Below, piece after piece: positions 20,435 through 30,359 of a stretch of 64,000 nucleotides of DNA. The stretch's first letter is position 1, and every line of letters starts with the position of its first letter. Made by a program: the position numbers and the translations under genes. The stretch covers positions 2,600,501 through 2,664,500 of the forward strand of contig NZ_CP050313.1 in the NCBI RefSeq assembly GCF_011765625.1, written 5' to 3'. The notes below the pieces were generated by a model. It was not told the origin of the DNA, made no database searches, and saw only the letters and a list, made by a program, of their open reading frames with translations. Source of the DNA: Shewanella aestuarii (GTDB lineage: Bacteria; Pseudomonadota; Gammaproteobacteria; Enterobacterales; Shewanellaceae).

Positions 20435-22616
20435 GCTCGACTCCTTGAAAATAACTATGAAATATCATCAAGCTATGTGCTTGTAGAGTATAGGTTTCAG
20501 ACGACTTATTTATGGCAAATTCTTGTTCGTCATCAATTTTTTGGGTGTGGATTAAACATTGCCACGAATCAAAGTTATTTTGTTTTGGTAAACAAAATTG
20601 CTGAGAAACCTCATCAGTATTGATTAATAGTAATAACGCTTGGGTGTTTTCTGGGGCGGCACCAATTTTATTTAATAATAAATTGCCCGTTACGATGACA
20701 CTTAAGGTGTGGCAGCTATCATCAGCCCAAAGCTCTTTGGTCATCGGCTCGCCCAATTTATCAAACCAGGCAATACCGTTATCAAATTTGGCTTCTGGAT
20801 AATGTATAAATTGCTGATGACACAACAATGGATATTGTTTGCGTAGGGTAATTAGATCGCGGGTAAACTTAACAAGATCCCAATCGATGGTTTGCCAATT
20901 AAACCAATTATCTGCCGTGTCTTGGCAATAAGCATTATTGTTACCTTGTTGGCTATGCCCTGCTTCATCACCCGCGAGTAGCATCGGCACTCCTTGGGAC
21001 AATAATAAGGTCGCGAGTAAATTACGTTTTTGACGCTGACGGAGCTGATTTATTTCAGCATCATCGGTTTCACCTTCAACACCATAGTTACGGCTATAGT
21101 TTTGTTGATGGCCATCTCGATTATCTTCACCGTTGGCTAAGTTATGCTTCATCTCGTAGGAAACAAGATCATGTAACGTAAAACCATCATGACTGGTTAT
21201 AAAATTAATACTTGCTGAAGGTCCTCTGCCATTGTGCTCAAAAAAGTCACTTGAACCATGAAACCTTTTGGCAAATTCCGACAACATAGCATCGTCACCA
21301 CGCCAGAAACGTCGCATGGTATCTCTATAGCGATCATTCCATTCACTGAATACCACTGGATAATTACCCAACTGATAACCTCCAGGCCCGATATCCCACG
21401 GTTCTGCAATCAGCTTGACTTGGCATAAAATAGGGTCTTGCATTAATACATCAAAAAAGCGGCTTCGAGGATCAAAACCATGGGGCTCTCTTGCTAAACA
21501 GCTGGCCAAATCAAACCTAAACCCATCAACGCCCATCACTTCTACCCAGTAGCGTAATGAATCCATCACCAGCATCAGTACCTGCGGATGATTAACGTTT
21601 AAAGTATTGCCACAACCTGTGTCATTGATATAAAAACGCGGATCATCTGGCAATAATCGATAGTAGCTAGCATTATCGATACCTTTAAAATGGTAGCTTG
21701 GACCAAGGTGATTACCTTCAGCTGTGTGGTTATAAACCACATCTAAAATGACCTCGATACCCGCCTGATGCAGAGTAGAAACCATTTGTCTAAACTCACC
21801 AATGTCATCGCTGGCAAGGTAATTAGGATGGGGAGCAAAAAAGCCGACGGTGTTATATCCCCAGTAATTATGCAATTCCTTTTTGACTAAAAAAGCTTCA
21901 TCAAAGAACGATTGCACAGGTAATAACTCTAAAGTTGTCACGCCCAATTGGGTTAAATAATCAATTACCGCAGGGCTAGATAATCCGGAAAATTTACCCC
22001 GAATCGACTCATCTAGCTCAGGATGAAGTTGAGTAAAACCTTTGACATGGGTTTCATATATGATGCTTTGATTTAATTTTCGTGTAATTGGCGCTATTGG
22101 AATTTGTTTAATTGCATCAATGTCGACCACGGCACATTTAGGTATAAATGCGGCATTATCTTGCTGATCAAATGATAAATCGATGTCTTTACTTTGAGTG
22201 TCAAAAGTATAAATAGCATCATCATACTGTAATTGTCCTACCAATTTTCTTGCATAAGGGTCTAGTAACAGTTTGTGATGATTAAAACGATGCCCTAATT
22301 CGGGTTGATAAGGACCAAAAACGCGGTAGCCATATAGTAAGTCTGCTTTTGCGCCGATTAATAATCCATGCCATATATGATGCGTTTTTTGACTTAGAAC
22401 ATATTGCGCAATTTCTATATGGCTTTGTGGATCAAAGATACACAAGACAACTTTAGTCGCGTTTGCCGAAAAGATTGAAAAATTAACACCATCATCAGTG
22501 ATATTTGCCCCAAGTGGATAAGGAGTACCTTCGCTAAGTTGAAACTCATTAATCACATTTCGCTCATTGACTTCGTTCATTGGAGGTAAATTATTCAAGC
22601 CAACTCCCCTTGGCAC
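20421..22616 (-). CDS. glgX: Glycogen debranching enzyme GlgX
   Basis: GlgX hydrolyses alpha-1,6 branches of phosphorylase-limit glycogen. The protein (up to 731 residues) has an N-terminal CBM48 domain (LGANITDDGVNFSIFSANA) and a GH13 barrel with the four conserved regions: DVVYNHTAEG, GFRFDLAS (nucleophile Asp), LIAEPWD (acid/base Glu) and FITSHDGF. The start is unsettled: the longest frame begins with GTG at 22616, while an ATG at 22580 gives 719 residues, and neither has a strong ribosome-binding site. It lies 56 bp downstream of glgB and overlaps glgP by 14 bp. Confidence 0.94.
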   Translation of the reverse strand: MPRGVGLNNLPPMNEVNERNVINEFQLSEGTPYPLGANITDDGVNFSIFSANATKVVLCIFDPQSHIEIAQYVLSQKTHHIWHGLLIGAKADLLYGYRVFGPYQPELGHRFNHHKLLLDPYARKLVGQLQYDDAIYTFDTQSKDIDLSFDQQDNAAFIPKCAVVDIDAIKQIPIAPITRKLNQSIIYETHVKGFTQLHPELDESIRGKFSGLSSPAVIDYLTQLGVTTLELLPVQSFFDEAFLVKKELHNYWGYNTVGFFAPHPNYLASDDIGEFRQMVSTLHQAGIEVILDVVYNHTAEGNHLGPSYHFKGIDNASYYRLLPDDPRFYINDTGCGNTLNVNHPQVLMLVMDSLRYWVEVMGVDGFRFDLASCLAREPHGFDPRSRFFDVLMQDPILCQVKLIAEPWDIGPGGYQLGNYPVVFSEWNDRYRDTMRRFWRGDDAMLSEFAKRFHGSSDFFEHNGRGPSASINFITSHDGFTLHDLVSYEMKHNLANGEDNRDGHQQNYSRNYGVEGETDDAEINQLRQRQKRNLLATLLLSQGVPMLLAGDEAGHSQQGNNNAYCQDTADNWFNWQTIDWDLVKFTRDLITLRKQYPLLCHQQFIHYPEAKFDNGIAWFDKLGEPMTKELWADDSCHTLSVIVTGNLLLNKIGAAPENTQALLLLINTDEVSQQFCLPKQNNFDSWQCLIHTQKIDDEQEFAINKSSETYTLQAHSLMIFHSYFQGVEHELN

Positions 22617-22672
22617 GACACCGATGTGTCCATTGTTGACTTAATCCATTTGCTGTTGTCATAGGTTGTTGC

Positions 22673-24907
22673 TTACTCAACTGCCGTCGGCGTTAAGATA
22701 ATACAAGACAAAGGACCGACGCTGATCACCCCACTAAAAGGTTGCTCTTGCCATGGAATGTCTTGTGCAACAATTACATTGTCATTAACCACATTCGAAC
22801 CGCCATAGCAGGTATTATCACTATTAAGAGACTCTTGATAACTCAATTTGTAAGGTAAACCGACACGAAAACCGTGATGAACCATAGGCGTCATATTAAT
22901 AATCACAACCGCATTATCAGCTTCAGAATCACCGAAACGTGCAAACACTAAAATACTGTCATCATGATTATGACAATCTAGCCAGCGAAAACCTGAAGCA
23001 CTATGATCATGGGTAAATAATGCAGGTGTTTGCTGATAAAAATGATTCAAATCCCTTACCCAATCTTGCATCCCTTGATGAGAGCCATGTTCAAGTAAAT
23101 GCCAATCTAAACTTTGATTGTGATTCCACTCATTGCGTTGGCCAAACTCACACCCCATAAAAATAAGTTTTTTTCCTGGATGTCCCCACATAAAACCTAA
23201 GTAGGCGCGTAAAGTGGCAAATTGTTGCCAATCATCACCGGGGATTTTATTAATCAGTGAGCCTTTACCATGGACAACTTCATCATGACTAAGAGCAAGA
23301 ATAAATTGCTCAGTAAACGCATACACGAGTCCAAACGTGAGCTGATCATGATGATATTTACGATATATAGGATCACGACTGACATAGCGTAATGTGTCGT
23401 TCATCCAGCCCATGTTCCATTTATAACCAAACCCTAAGCCACCAGAATCAGTCGGTTTGGTTACGCCTTCCCATGACGTAGATTCTTCAGCGACCATATC
23501 GATTCCCGGAAATGCCTGATACATATCAGCATTTAAACGAGTTAAGAATTGAATCGCGGCTAAATTCTCTCTGCCACCGTGTTCATTTGGCAACCATTGA
23601 CCATGTTGACGTGAATAATCCAAATATAACATCGAGGAAACGGCATCTAATCTTAGGCCATCAAAGTGAAACTCACTTAACCAGTAATAGGCATTACTGA
23701 GTAAAAAGCTTTGCACTTCTGCTCGGCCGTAATTGTAAATTAACGTGTTCCAATCAGGATGTTCTCCTAATCGTGGATCAGCGTGTTCGTATAAATGAGT
23801 CCCATCAAACTTTGCTAAACCATGGGGATCTTTGGGGAAATGAGCTGGAACCCAGTCAAGCAAAACGGCTAAGTCTTGCTGATGACAATGATCTATAAAC
23901 GCCCTTAAACCATTCGCGTCACCAAAACGGTAGCTGGGGGCAAATAACCCCACGGGTTGATATCCCCAAGAGCCATCAAACGGATATTCACTGATTGGCA
24001 TTAGTTGTAAATGGGTAAAGCCCATCTCTAACACGTATGGAATTAACTCATCAATCAGTTGTTGATAATCATAATATTCTTGACCACCTTCACCACGACG
24101 ACGCCAAGATGCCAAATGCACTTCGTAAATCGACATAGGCTGTGCATGACTTTGTAGGGCGGTATCCTGTATTTTACTGGCGCGTTGTTGTAACCATGCT
24201 TGGTCTTGCCATTGATATTGATCTTTAGAACGAATAATTGAAGCATTACCCGGCGCAGGTTGCATCATACTAGAATAGGGATCTGATTTTTCATAACGTG
24301 TGCCGTCGGCGCCTTTTATACTAAATTTATAATGCATTCCCGCTTCAACATCGGGTATAAAAATATCCCAAAGGCCACTCGCAGGATGCGCTCTTAAGTT
24401 ATGACGACGTGTATCCCAATGATTCATGTCACCGACTAAAGAAATCTGTTGTGCATTCGGAGCCCAAACACAAAAGTGCACCCCTTCTACACCGTCAATG
24501 CTCGTCCAGTTAGCCCCCTGAAATCGGTAGGTTTGCAGTTGAGTGCCTTCATTGAATAAGTAAACATCTTGCTCATCTAATACCGAGCTAAATTGATATG
24601 GGTCAATAATGTGTTCGACACTCAGCGGGTAGGTCACTCTCAGTACATACTTAAAAATATTTTTTCGACGCGGGATTGAAGCTGAAAATAAACCATGGGG
24701 ATTCATCTTTTCAAGGGTCGCGACTTTTCTAGCAGTTTTTAAATCGACCACATCAACATGAAGCGCTTCAGGAAGAAAACAACTGACCACTAACCCATTT
24801 GAGTTAGGGTGTCGGTGCATTCCTAATAATGAAAAGCTGTCACTAAAATGACCAAAACTAATTGCATCGGCTGTGTCATTGTCAATAAAGGGGGCAATCT
24901 TTGTCAT
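22673..24907 (-). CDS. glgB: 1,4-alpha-glucan branching enzyme GlgB
   Basis: GlgB cuts alpha-1,4 chains and rejoins them as alpha-1,6 branches. The protein of about 744 residues has two N-terminal beta-sandwich modules, the second a CBM48 ([22 protein letters not shown]), and a GH13 catalytic barrel with [27 protein letters not shown] and LALSHDEV as conserved regions; the Asp, Glu and Asp within them are catalytic. The ATG at 24907 has GGAAG 8 nt upstream and is preferred over TTG and ATG codons slightly upstream. It is second in the glycogen operon, 61 bp after malQ. Confidence 0.95.
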   Translation of the reverse strand: MTKIAPFIDNDTADAISFGHFSDSFSLLGMHRHPNSNGLVVSCFLPEALHVDVVDLKTARKVATLEKMNPHGLFSASIPRRKNIFKYVLRVTYPLSVEHIIDPYQFSSVLDEQDVYLFNEGTQLQTYRFQGANWTSIDGVEGVHFCVWAPNAQQISLVGDMNHWDTRRHNLRAHPASGLWDIFIPDVEAGMHYKFSIKGADGTRYEKSDPYSSMMQPAPGNASIIRSKDQYQWQDQAWLQQRASKIQDTALQSHAQPMSIYEVHLASWRRRGEGGQEYYDYQQLIDELIPYVLEMGFTHLQLMPISEYPFDGSWGYQPVGLFAPSYRFGDANGLRAFIDHCHQQDLAVLLDWVPAHFPKDPHGLAKFDGTHLYEHADPRLGEHPDWNTLIYNYGRAEVQSFLLSNAYYWLSEFHFDGLRLDAVSSMLYLDYSRQHGQWLPNEHGGRENLAAIQFLTRLNADMYQAFPGIDMVAEESTSWEGVTKPTDSGGLGFGYKWNMGWMNDTLRYVSRDPIYRKYHHDQLTFGLVYAFTEQFILALSHDEVVHGKGSLINKIPGDDWQQFATLRAYLGFMWGHPGKKLIFMGCEFGQRNEWNHNQSLDWHLLEHGSHQGMQDWVRDLNHFYQQTPALFTHDHSASGFRWLDCHNHDDSILVFARFGDSEADNAVVIINMTPMVHHGFRVGLPYKLSYQESLNSDNTCYGGSNVVNDNVIVAQDIPWQEQPFSGVISVGPLSCIILTPTAVE

Positions 24908-24968
24908 TATAATGTCTTCCATAAAATACAAAACGGTCTGTTAAACCAAATATTTAAATAAGTAGACC

Positions 24969-27194
24969 CTAATAATGTGCACGTATCTTTGCAATTAATT
25001 GACAACGGTGGTTAACCTCTTTGTCGTGCTTTATTTGGGTCATGGTTTCAGTAAATCGTCGTTGCCAGTTGGGATAGTTTTTCCAAGTTCCTGGAATATT
25101 CACACTATGTTTATCGCCAATAAGATCCGCTAACTGCACACAAAACAACCGCGAACGACTTTGAGCCGCAACCATCATCCAGCCATCTAGTAATTTTGAA
25201 TATGGTATCGATGAAACCATACTAATAGGCAATGAGTGCTGAGGGTTGCAAGCAAGTAACTCGGTCATCTTTTGAATTAATAAATCCACCTCTTCAGCCA
25301 AATCATCGTGTTGACTATTCAGCGAGGTTAAACCTGCAACAAGCCATTGCAGCAGTTGATACTTTTCATAAGCTCGCCCCTGCTTTTCATTGTGAAATTG
25401 TTCATCAGAATCGAATAATCCCAAAGAATGCCGGATGCTCAAATCATCATCTAACCACCAACTTTTTAAAGGTGCGACATCGTGATTAGCCAGCATCATC
25501 AGACTATCTGGTTTGTGGGTTTGCGGCGAAGGAAAAGCATTATGTTGTTGGGTAAAATAGAATAATTGATTTGAAAGCATTTTTGTCTGCTGCATTGCTG
25601 AAGTCATCTCCGGCGGAACAATACCCAAATCTTCACCAATGATGATGCAATTCGCTCGATGGCTTTCTAAACATAAAATGGCTAACAGCGTATCAAACGG
25701 ATAAAACACATAGGCTCCATTGCCGAGTTCTTTTTGTGCAGGCCACCACCATAAACGTAACAATCCCATTACATGGTCAATTCTTAACGCACCATATAAT
25801 TCCATATTAGCGCGCATTAAATGAATAAAATGCTGATAGTTAGCTTGCTTCAACTTTACCGGGTCTAGCGGTATTACACCCCAATTCTGCCCACTGGCAG
25901 AAAACCTATCAGGTGGAGCACCAATGGTCGCTTGAGTGCAAAATTGTCTCCTTTCACTTTGCACTTCGTTACCGTTTAAAATCGCCCCAATCGCCAAATC
26001 ACCGACTAAACCGATTTTCATGCCTAATTTTTGGCAATACTGTTGGCATTCTTGTAGTTGTTGACTCGCAATAAACTGTAGGTAACAGTAAAAGTCACTC
26101 GGCATCGCTAACCATGCAGGGGCATTGTTAGCTTCATGCAAGCTAAACGACTGTAAACTCTGCCCTTGTTGCTGTTTGAATAATTCAAACTCCTCATGAA
26201 CAGATGATTTCTGGTTGCTTCTTTCTTCGCAAAATAATTTATAGCAAAATTTGAATACTTTATATTTAAACTCAAAAACCTTCTTATAATCAATTAAGGT
26301 TGTATGATTTAAATTCTCTTTACAGTCATCTAAAAATGAAGTGAGAAGATTTTTATCACAGCCTTTAATCGTGTTAACGTCAATATAAAGCGGGTTTAAA
26401 CGGCGACGGTCACTGGGACTATAAGGGCTACAGTTCTCTGGTAAGGCAATATCGAGAGCATGCAATGGATTTAACATCAAAAAATCCGCCCCCATCGCCG
26501 CGCTGTGCTCGATGGCTTGTTTTAATGCGTTAAAATCACCAATACCATCACTTACTGCCTGCTGACTCTTCAAGCAATAAAGTTGCACACTCGTACCCCA
26601 AAATCGACTTTCAGGCTCATTCGCTGTATGACTTAACGCCCCTTGGTAACAATCTTCAGGGGCAATCATCAAGATTCCCTCTGCAATGTTTAACTCAGGC
26701 TGTATAGATTGGGTCACTTTAATGTTGTGATAACCATAAGGCAGTTTTTGGTGCACAAAGTCAGCTAGTACAATTTGGTAGCGACAATAGCGAATATTGT
26801 CATAATAATACTCACCGATAATGGCTAAATTTTGGGTTGATACCGTCCATTCAAAATCAGTAATTTCGGTATTGGAGTTAGAGTTGGACGCTTTTTCTAA
26901 CGACAAATTGATTTTTAATTCACAAACCTGTTCCGCTAAATGAATCACCATGGTTGGATGCGAAAGGTAACTGAACTGAAAAGAGGGAATGAGTTTGAGC
27001 CATGGAGCAACATCGATTGAAAAAATAGCATCATCTACTAGTTTATTATCTATCACAGCATCACTAGTCTCGGCAGATATCATCGACTTCAAAATACCTA
27101 ACCTATCCCTAGGTGGTATGTGAGTCTGTTGACCATGACAATCAACAAATTCAGCTCCTACACCTTGAAGATACAGTAACTTTTCAAGCCCCAT
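24969..27194 (-). CDS. malQ: 4-alpha-glucanotransferase (amylomaltase) MalQ
   Basis: MalQ disproportionates maltodextrins, moving glucan chains between acceptors, and here recycles short chains left by debranching. The 741-residue GH77 protein shows GLVGDLAIG, SGQNWGVIPLDP, the nucleophile region RIDHVMGLLRLWW, IIGEDLGIVP with the acid/base Glu, and LANHDVAPL. The ATG at 27194 follows GGAG with good spacing; the GTG four codons earlier is less likely. As the first gene of malQ-glgB-glgX-glgP-glgC-glgA, it should carry the operon promoter in the 370 bp upstream. The linkage ties maltodextrin recycling directly to glycogen turnover. Confidence 0.93.
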   Translation of the reverse strand: MGLEKLLYLQGVGAEFVDCHGQQTHIPPRDRLGILKSMISAETSDAVIDNKLVDDAIFSIDVAPWLKLIPSFQFSYLSHPTMVIHLAEQVCELKINLSLEKASNSNSNTEITDFEWTVSTQNLAIIGEYYYDNIRYCRYQIVLADFVHQKLPYGYHNIKVTQSIQPELNIAEGILMIAPEDCYQGALSHTANEPESRFWGTSVQLYCLKSQQAVSDGIGDFNALKQAIEHSAAMGADFLMLNPLHALDIALPENCSPYSPSDRRRLNPLYIDVNTIKGCDKNLLTSFLDDCKENLNHTTLIDYKKVFEFKYKVFKFCYKLFCEERSNQKSSVHEEFELFKQQQGQSLQSFSLHEANNAPAWLAMPSDFYCYLQFIASQQLQECQQYCQKLGMKIGLVGDLAIGAILNGNEVQSERRQFCTQATIGAPPDRFSASGQNWGVIPLDPVKLKQANYQHFIHLMRANMELYGALRIDHVMGLLRLWWWPAQKELGNGAYVFYPFDTLLAILCLESHRANCIIIGEDLGIVPPEMTSAMQQTKMLSNQLFYFTQQHNAFPSPQTHKPDSLMMLANHDVAPLKSWWLDDDLSIRHSLGLFDSDEQFHNEKQGRAYEKYQLLQWLVAGLTSLNSQHDDLAEEVDLLIQKMTELLACNPQHSLPISMVSSIPYSKLLDGWMMVAAQSRSRLFCVQLADLIGDKHSVNIPGTWKNYPNWQRRFTETMTQIKHDKEVNHRCQLIAKIRAHY

Positions 27195-27566
27195 TCGACT
27201 CTCCACTAAACAGCAAAATAAATTAACTCAACGATGTCATGTATGACCAAGCAGAAACACGACATCAACAACATTTTTATTCAAAAAAATCAAAGTGTAA
27301 TTTATAACATACATACTTTATTTTTATTCAGAAATTTGCTTATCTCTCCATAGATTATCTTATTTCTCTTGTGAACAATCATTTGCTTGCAGCGACGCTA
27401 TAATCCCTCTTCCAGCAATTGCTCCTTGATGTATATAGCGCTAAATCAACTGTTGTCACAACAATAAACTTTTCAGGAAAATGCCTTATGCAAGAAAAAA
27501 TAAAGCCGATACCTGTTACAGGTATCGGCTTTTTAATGAGTCAAAAAATGACTAATAACAGATTCA
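27195..27566. other. Intergenic region between malQ and sstT
   Basis: A 372-bp AT-rich stretch that should hold the malQ-glg operon promoter near 27200-27400 and contains the sstT terminator at 27502-27532. A 66-codon plus-strand frame runs through the terminator and is not believed to be a gene. Confidence 0.6.
27502..27532. terminator. Terminator after sstT
   Basis: AAAGCCGATACCTG (27502-27515) pairs perfectly with 27519-27532 around a 3-nt loop. On the minus strand it is followed by TTTATTTTTT-like sequence, right after the sstT stop; T residues on the plus strand allow two-way function. Confidence 0.9.
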
Positions 27567-28796
27567 TTAACTCTCTTTTTGTTCAGCGTTTTCAGCCGCT
27601 TCACACGCCGCAGCAGTGAATACCACGTCAGTAGAGCTATTTAAAGCCGTTTCTGCAGAGTCCTGAATAACTCCAATAATAAAGCCAACGGCCACCACTT
27701 GCATTGCAACATCATTTGAAATACCAAATAAGCTACAAGCCAAAGGAATTAATAATAATGATCCACCAGCAACACCAGAGGCACCACACGCTGATACGGC
27801 AGCAACCACGCTTAATAAAATGGCCGTCATAAAATCAACATGGATCCCTAAAGTATGCGCCGCCGCTAAAGTCAGTACCGTGATGGTAATCGCTGCGCCG
27901 CCCATGTTGATAGTCGCACCTAATGGAATGGATACAGAATATGTATCTTTATGCAATTTTAACTCTTCACATAACGACATATTCACTGGAATATTCGCCG
28001 CACTTGAACGAGTAAAGAATGCAGTTACACCACTTTGACGTAAACACTTGAACACCAACGGATAAGGATTGCGTTTAATTTTTAGATACACAATTAATGG
28101 GTTAACCACTAAAGCGATAAATAACATGGCGCCGACTAACACGGCCAGTAACTGAGCATAACCAGATAGCGCTGAAAACCCTGTCGTTGCAAACGTGGCA
28201 GCCACTAAACCGAAAATACCAATAGGCGCTAAACGAATAACAAAACGTACTATGCTTGATACGGCATCACTAAGGTCAGATAACATCGCTTTACTCGCAT
28301 CGCTTGCACGGTGCATGGCTAAGCCTAACCCCACACCCCAAACTAAAATACCAATGTAGTTACCGGTCATTAATGCGTTAACGGGGTTATCGACCACTTT
28401 AAATAACAATGTATTTAATACTTCACCAATGCCTTGCGGTGGATTTGAGCCCTCAATGCCGGTAGCCAGTAATAATGTCGTTGGAAATAAAAAGCTAAAG
28501 ATCACCGCAGTGATTGCCGCTGCGAAAGTTCCAATTAAATACAATGTAATAATTGGGCGCATATTGGTATGACTACCCACTTTTTGATTGGCAATAGATG
28601 AGGCAACCAATACAAAAACCAACACTGGTGCAATGGCTTTTAATGCGCCAACAAATAAATCACCTAAAAAAGCGACATTACCTGCAGCAGAAGTTGAAAT
28701 ACTAGCGATAACAACGCCGAGGATAATCCCGACAATAATTTGTAGCACAAGGCTACCATTAGCTACACGAGCTAATAGAGAAGTGTTTTGATTCAT
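27567..28796 (-). CDS. sstT: Sodium:serine/threonine symporter SstT
   Basis: SstT is an inner-membrane transporter of the dicarboxylate/amino acid:cation symporter family that imports serine and threonine with sodium. The 409-residue product is of family length, very hydrophobic, with about eight helices and two re-entrant hairpins. Recognisable parts are [14 protein letters not shown] near the start, the serine-rich segment [13 protein letters not shown] near residue 260, and the glycine-rich [17 protein letters not shown] near the end. It is a single-gene unit with its own terminator. A ThrE-type exporter for the same class of amino acids lies about 12 kb away. Confidence 0.93.
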   Translation of the reverse strand: MNQNTSLLARVANGSLVLQIIVGIILGVVIASISTSAAGNVAFLGDLFVGALKAIAPVLVFVLVASSIANQKVGSHTNMRPIITLYLIGTFAAAITAVIFSFLFPTTLLLATGIEGSNPPQGIGEVLNTLLFKVVDNPVNALMTGNYIGILVWGVGLGLAMHRASDASKAMLSDLSDAVSSIVRFVIRLAPIGIFGLVAATFATTGFSALSGYAQLLAVLVGAMLFIALVVNPLIVYLKIKRNPYPLVFKCLRQSGVTAFFTRSSAANIPVNMSLCEELKLHKDTYSVSIPLGATINMGGAAITITVLTLAAAHTLGIHVDFMTAILLSVVAAVSACGASGVAGGSLLLIPLACSLFGISNDVAMQVVAVGFIIGVIQDSAETALNSSTDVVFTAAACEAAENAEQKES

Positions 28797-28985
28797 TGCT
28801 TGACCTTCAATTATGATTTTTATATGGCTTTTTTGCTGTATGTATAGATTTGCTAAGCCTGCAGTGTATATATCAGTATGAGCGGGGTGAAGTCTAGTTT
28901 GTGAGGGAAATAGCGTTAAAATTTACTATCCCGCCTCAAGGATGCCACATTTATTAAACATTTTCTGATATTTAGCGCGAGAAGA

Positions 28986-29891
28986 TCACGCTTTGCCAGA
29001 TAACATATCGGCGCCGCGTAACATGGCTTCAATAAGCTCTTTGGCATCAAATTTGGTCAAGGCTTCATTGGCCCCGACTTGCTTGGCTTGACTCAAGCTA
29101 ATTTCGCTTGATAAAGAGGTATGGAGAATAATATAGGCATGAGCAATACTAGGGTTATCTTTGACTTCAAACGCTAACTCGTAACCATCTAATCCTGGCA
29201 TCTCAATATCACTGACTAACAAATCAACGGGCTGTTTATTTTTAGCCGCATCGACCATTATTTGTAGTGCTTCTCGTCCGTCTGACGTTACCTGATAGGG
29301 TATGTTGATAGAATCCAATGCGTCCGACAATTGTTTACGAGCCACTTTTGAGTCGTCCACAATTAAGATATTTAATGGCTTTAACTTTTCTCGTTGAACG
29401 TCAGTCAAAATGGCGCGATTAGTGGCGGGATCATTAGGGAATATTTTAGATAATAACAGTTCAACATCAAGTAGTTGTACTAGTTGATCCTCATAACGAG
29501 TTACCCCAGTTAAAAATGCATTTTTACCTAATGTATTCGATGGTGCTTCAATATCACGCCAATTACACTCAATAATTTTATCAATTTTACGAACAACAAA
29601 ACCAATCAACATACGTTGACAGTCAGTAATAATGATATAGCAGTGTTTTAACTCCTGTTCATCTATTGGTCGAAAACCAATACCTGCGGCCATATCAATC
29701 ACCGGGATAGTACCGCCTCTTACGGTTGCAGCGCCCATAATGGCAGGATGCGAGTTTGGAATTTTTGTGAGTGTGGTAAAGGGGACTAGTTCACGTATTT
29801 TTAGCGTGCCCAAAGCAAAGAGTTGCGAATGATTCAAATGAAATAATAACAACCCTTGTGATTGACTGGCTTTACTCTGCTTGGACGTCAT
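28986..29891 (-). CDS. cheV: Chemotaxis coupling protein CheV
   Basis: CheV couples chemoreceptors to CheA and has a receiver domain that modulates adaptation. The 301-residue product has a CheW-like domain (about residues 10-165) and a response-regulator receiver (about 172-298). The receiver has acidic residues D179 and D180, phospho-acceptor D218 (LVSDIEMPG), a Thr in LHTSLS and a Lys in TKFDAKEL. The ATG at 29891 is chosen because AGAGGAAG sits 4 nt upstream; upstream codons extend the frame to 29951 but carry no such site and approach the heptamer repeats. It stands alone, away from other chemotaxis genes. Confidence 0.93.
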   Translation of the reverse strand: MTSKQSKASQSQGLLLFHLNHSQLFALGTLKIRELVPFTTLTKIPNSHPAIMGAATVRGGTIPVIDMAAGIGFRPIDEQELKHCYIIITDCQRMLIGFVVRKIDKIIECNWRDIEAPSNTLGKNAFLTGVTRYEDQLVQLLDVELLLSKIFPNDPATNRAILTDVQREKLKPLNILIVDDSKVARKQLSDALDSINIPYQVTSDGREALQIMVDAAKNKQPVDLLVSDIEMPGLDGYELAFEVKDNPSIAHAYIILHTSLSSEISLSQAKQVGANEALTKFDAKELIEAMLRGADMLSGKA

Positions 29892-29960
29892 TAAACTTCC
29901 TCTAACAATATCTACACTCATATGATGCGGCTTAAGCCACTTAATTATCACAAACCTAAA

Positions 29961-29999
29961 CGATTAACGATTAACGATTAACGATTAACGATTAACGAT
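29961..29999. repeat. Tandem heptamer repeat CGATTAA, five copies plus a partial
   Basis: CGATTAA occurs five times head to tail without mismatch (29961-29995), followed by the truncated CGAT. It begins 70 bp upstream of the cheV start, in the expected promoter region. Such perfect short repeats can gain or lose units by slippage. Confidence 0.95.
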
Positions 30000-30282
30000 A
30001 CTTATAATATATAGTTAACGACATAATGGTATAGATTGACTATAGCATCAAGCCCCAATAATAGCGGTGTTATTAATCAAAAAATCCGGAAAAAAACATC
30101 AATGAATCAGACCTCTTGACTCCTAAACCTAAAAATTTAAAGTGACCAAATTGATAACATTAACCTTATGCTCAAAATGCTAAGCTAATTGACAATAGCT
30201 AAAATACTTAAACTCGATACATTGCTTAAAATCTACCTATGTCAAAACAGGTTAATTTTTTTATTAAATAAAAAGATATCGA

Positions 30283-30296
30283 TTTGGTTAACCAAA
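30283..30296. promoter_or_regulatory. 14-bp palindrome upstream of the deacylase gene, possible operator
   Basis: TTTGGTTAACCAAA is a perfect palindrome 64 bp before the deacylase start and about 18 bp ahead of the -10-like TATACT. Its place suggests an operator. I do not recognise the regulator, and the same palindrome was not seen upstream of the minus-strand gene set. Confidence 0.45.
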
Positions 30297-30359
30297 ATAA
30301 TTCACAAAACCGCATATACTAAACCATTGCCAACAACTGAATAACACGAGGGAATGAAA

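Larger units (their letters stand above)
29892..30359. other. Divergent intergenic region between cheV and the deacylase gene
   Basis: This 468-bp AT-rich interval contains a heptamer tandem repeat near cheV (29961-29999), a 14-bp palindrome (30283-30296), and a possible -10 box (TATACT, 30315-30320) ahead of the plus-strand deacylase. No coding frame of note was seen. Confidence 0.6.

Noticed and set aside
29961-29999. CRISPR-like repeat near cheV
   Set aside because: The units are contiguous 7-mers without spacers, so this is a simple tandem repeat.
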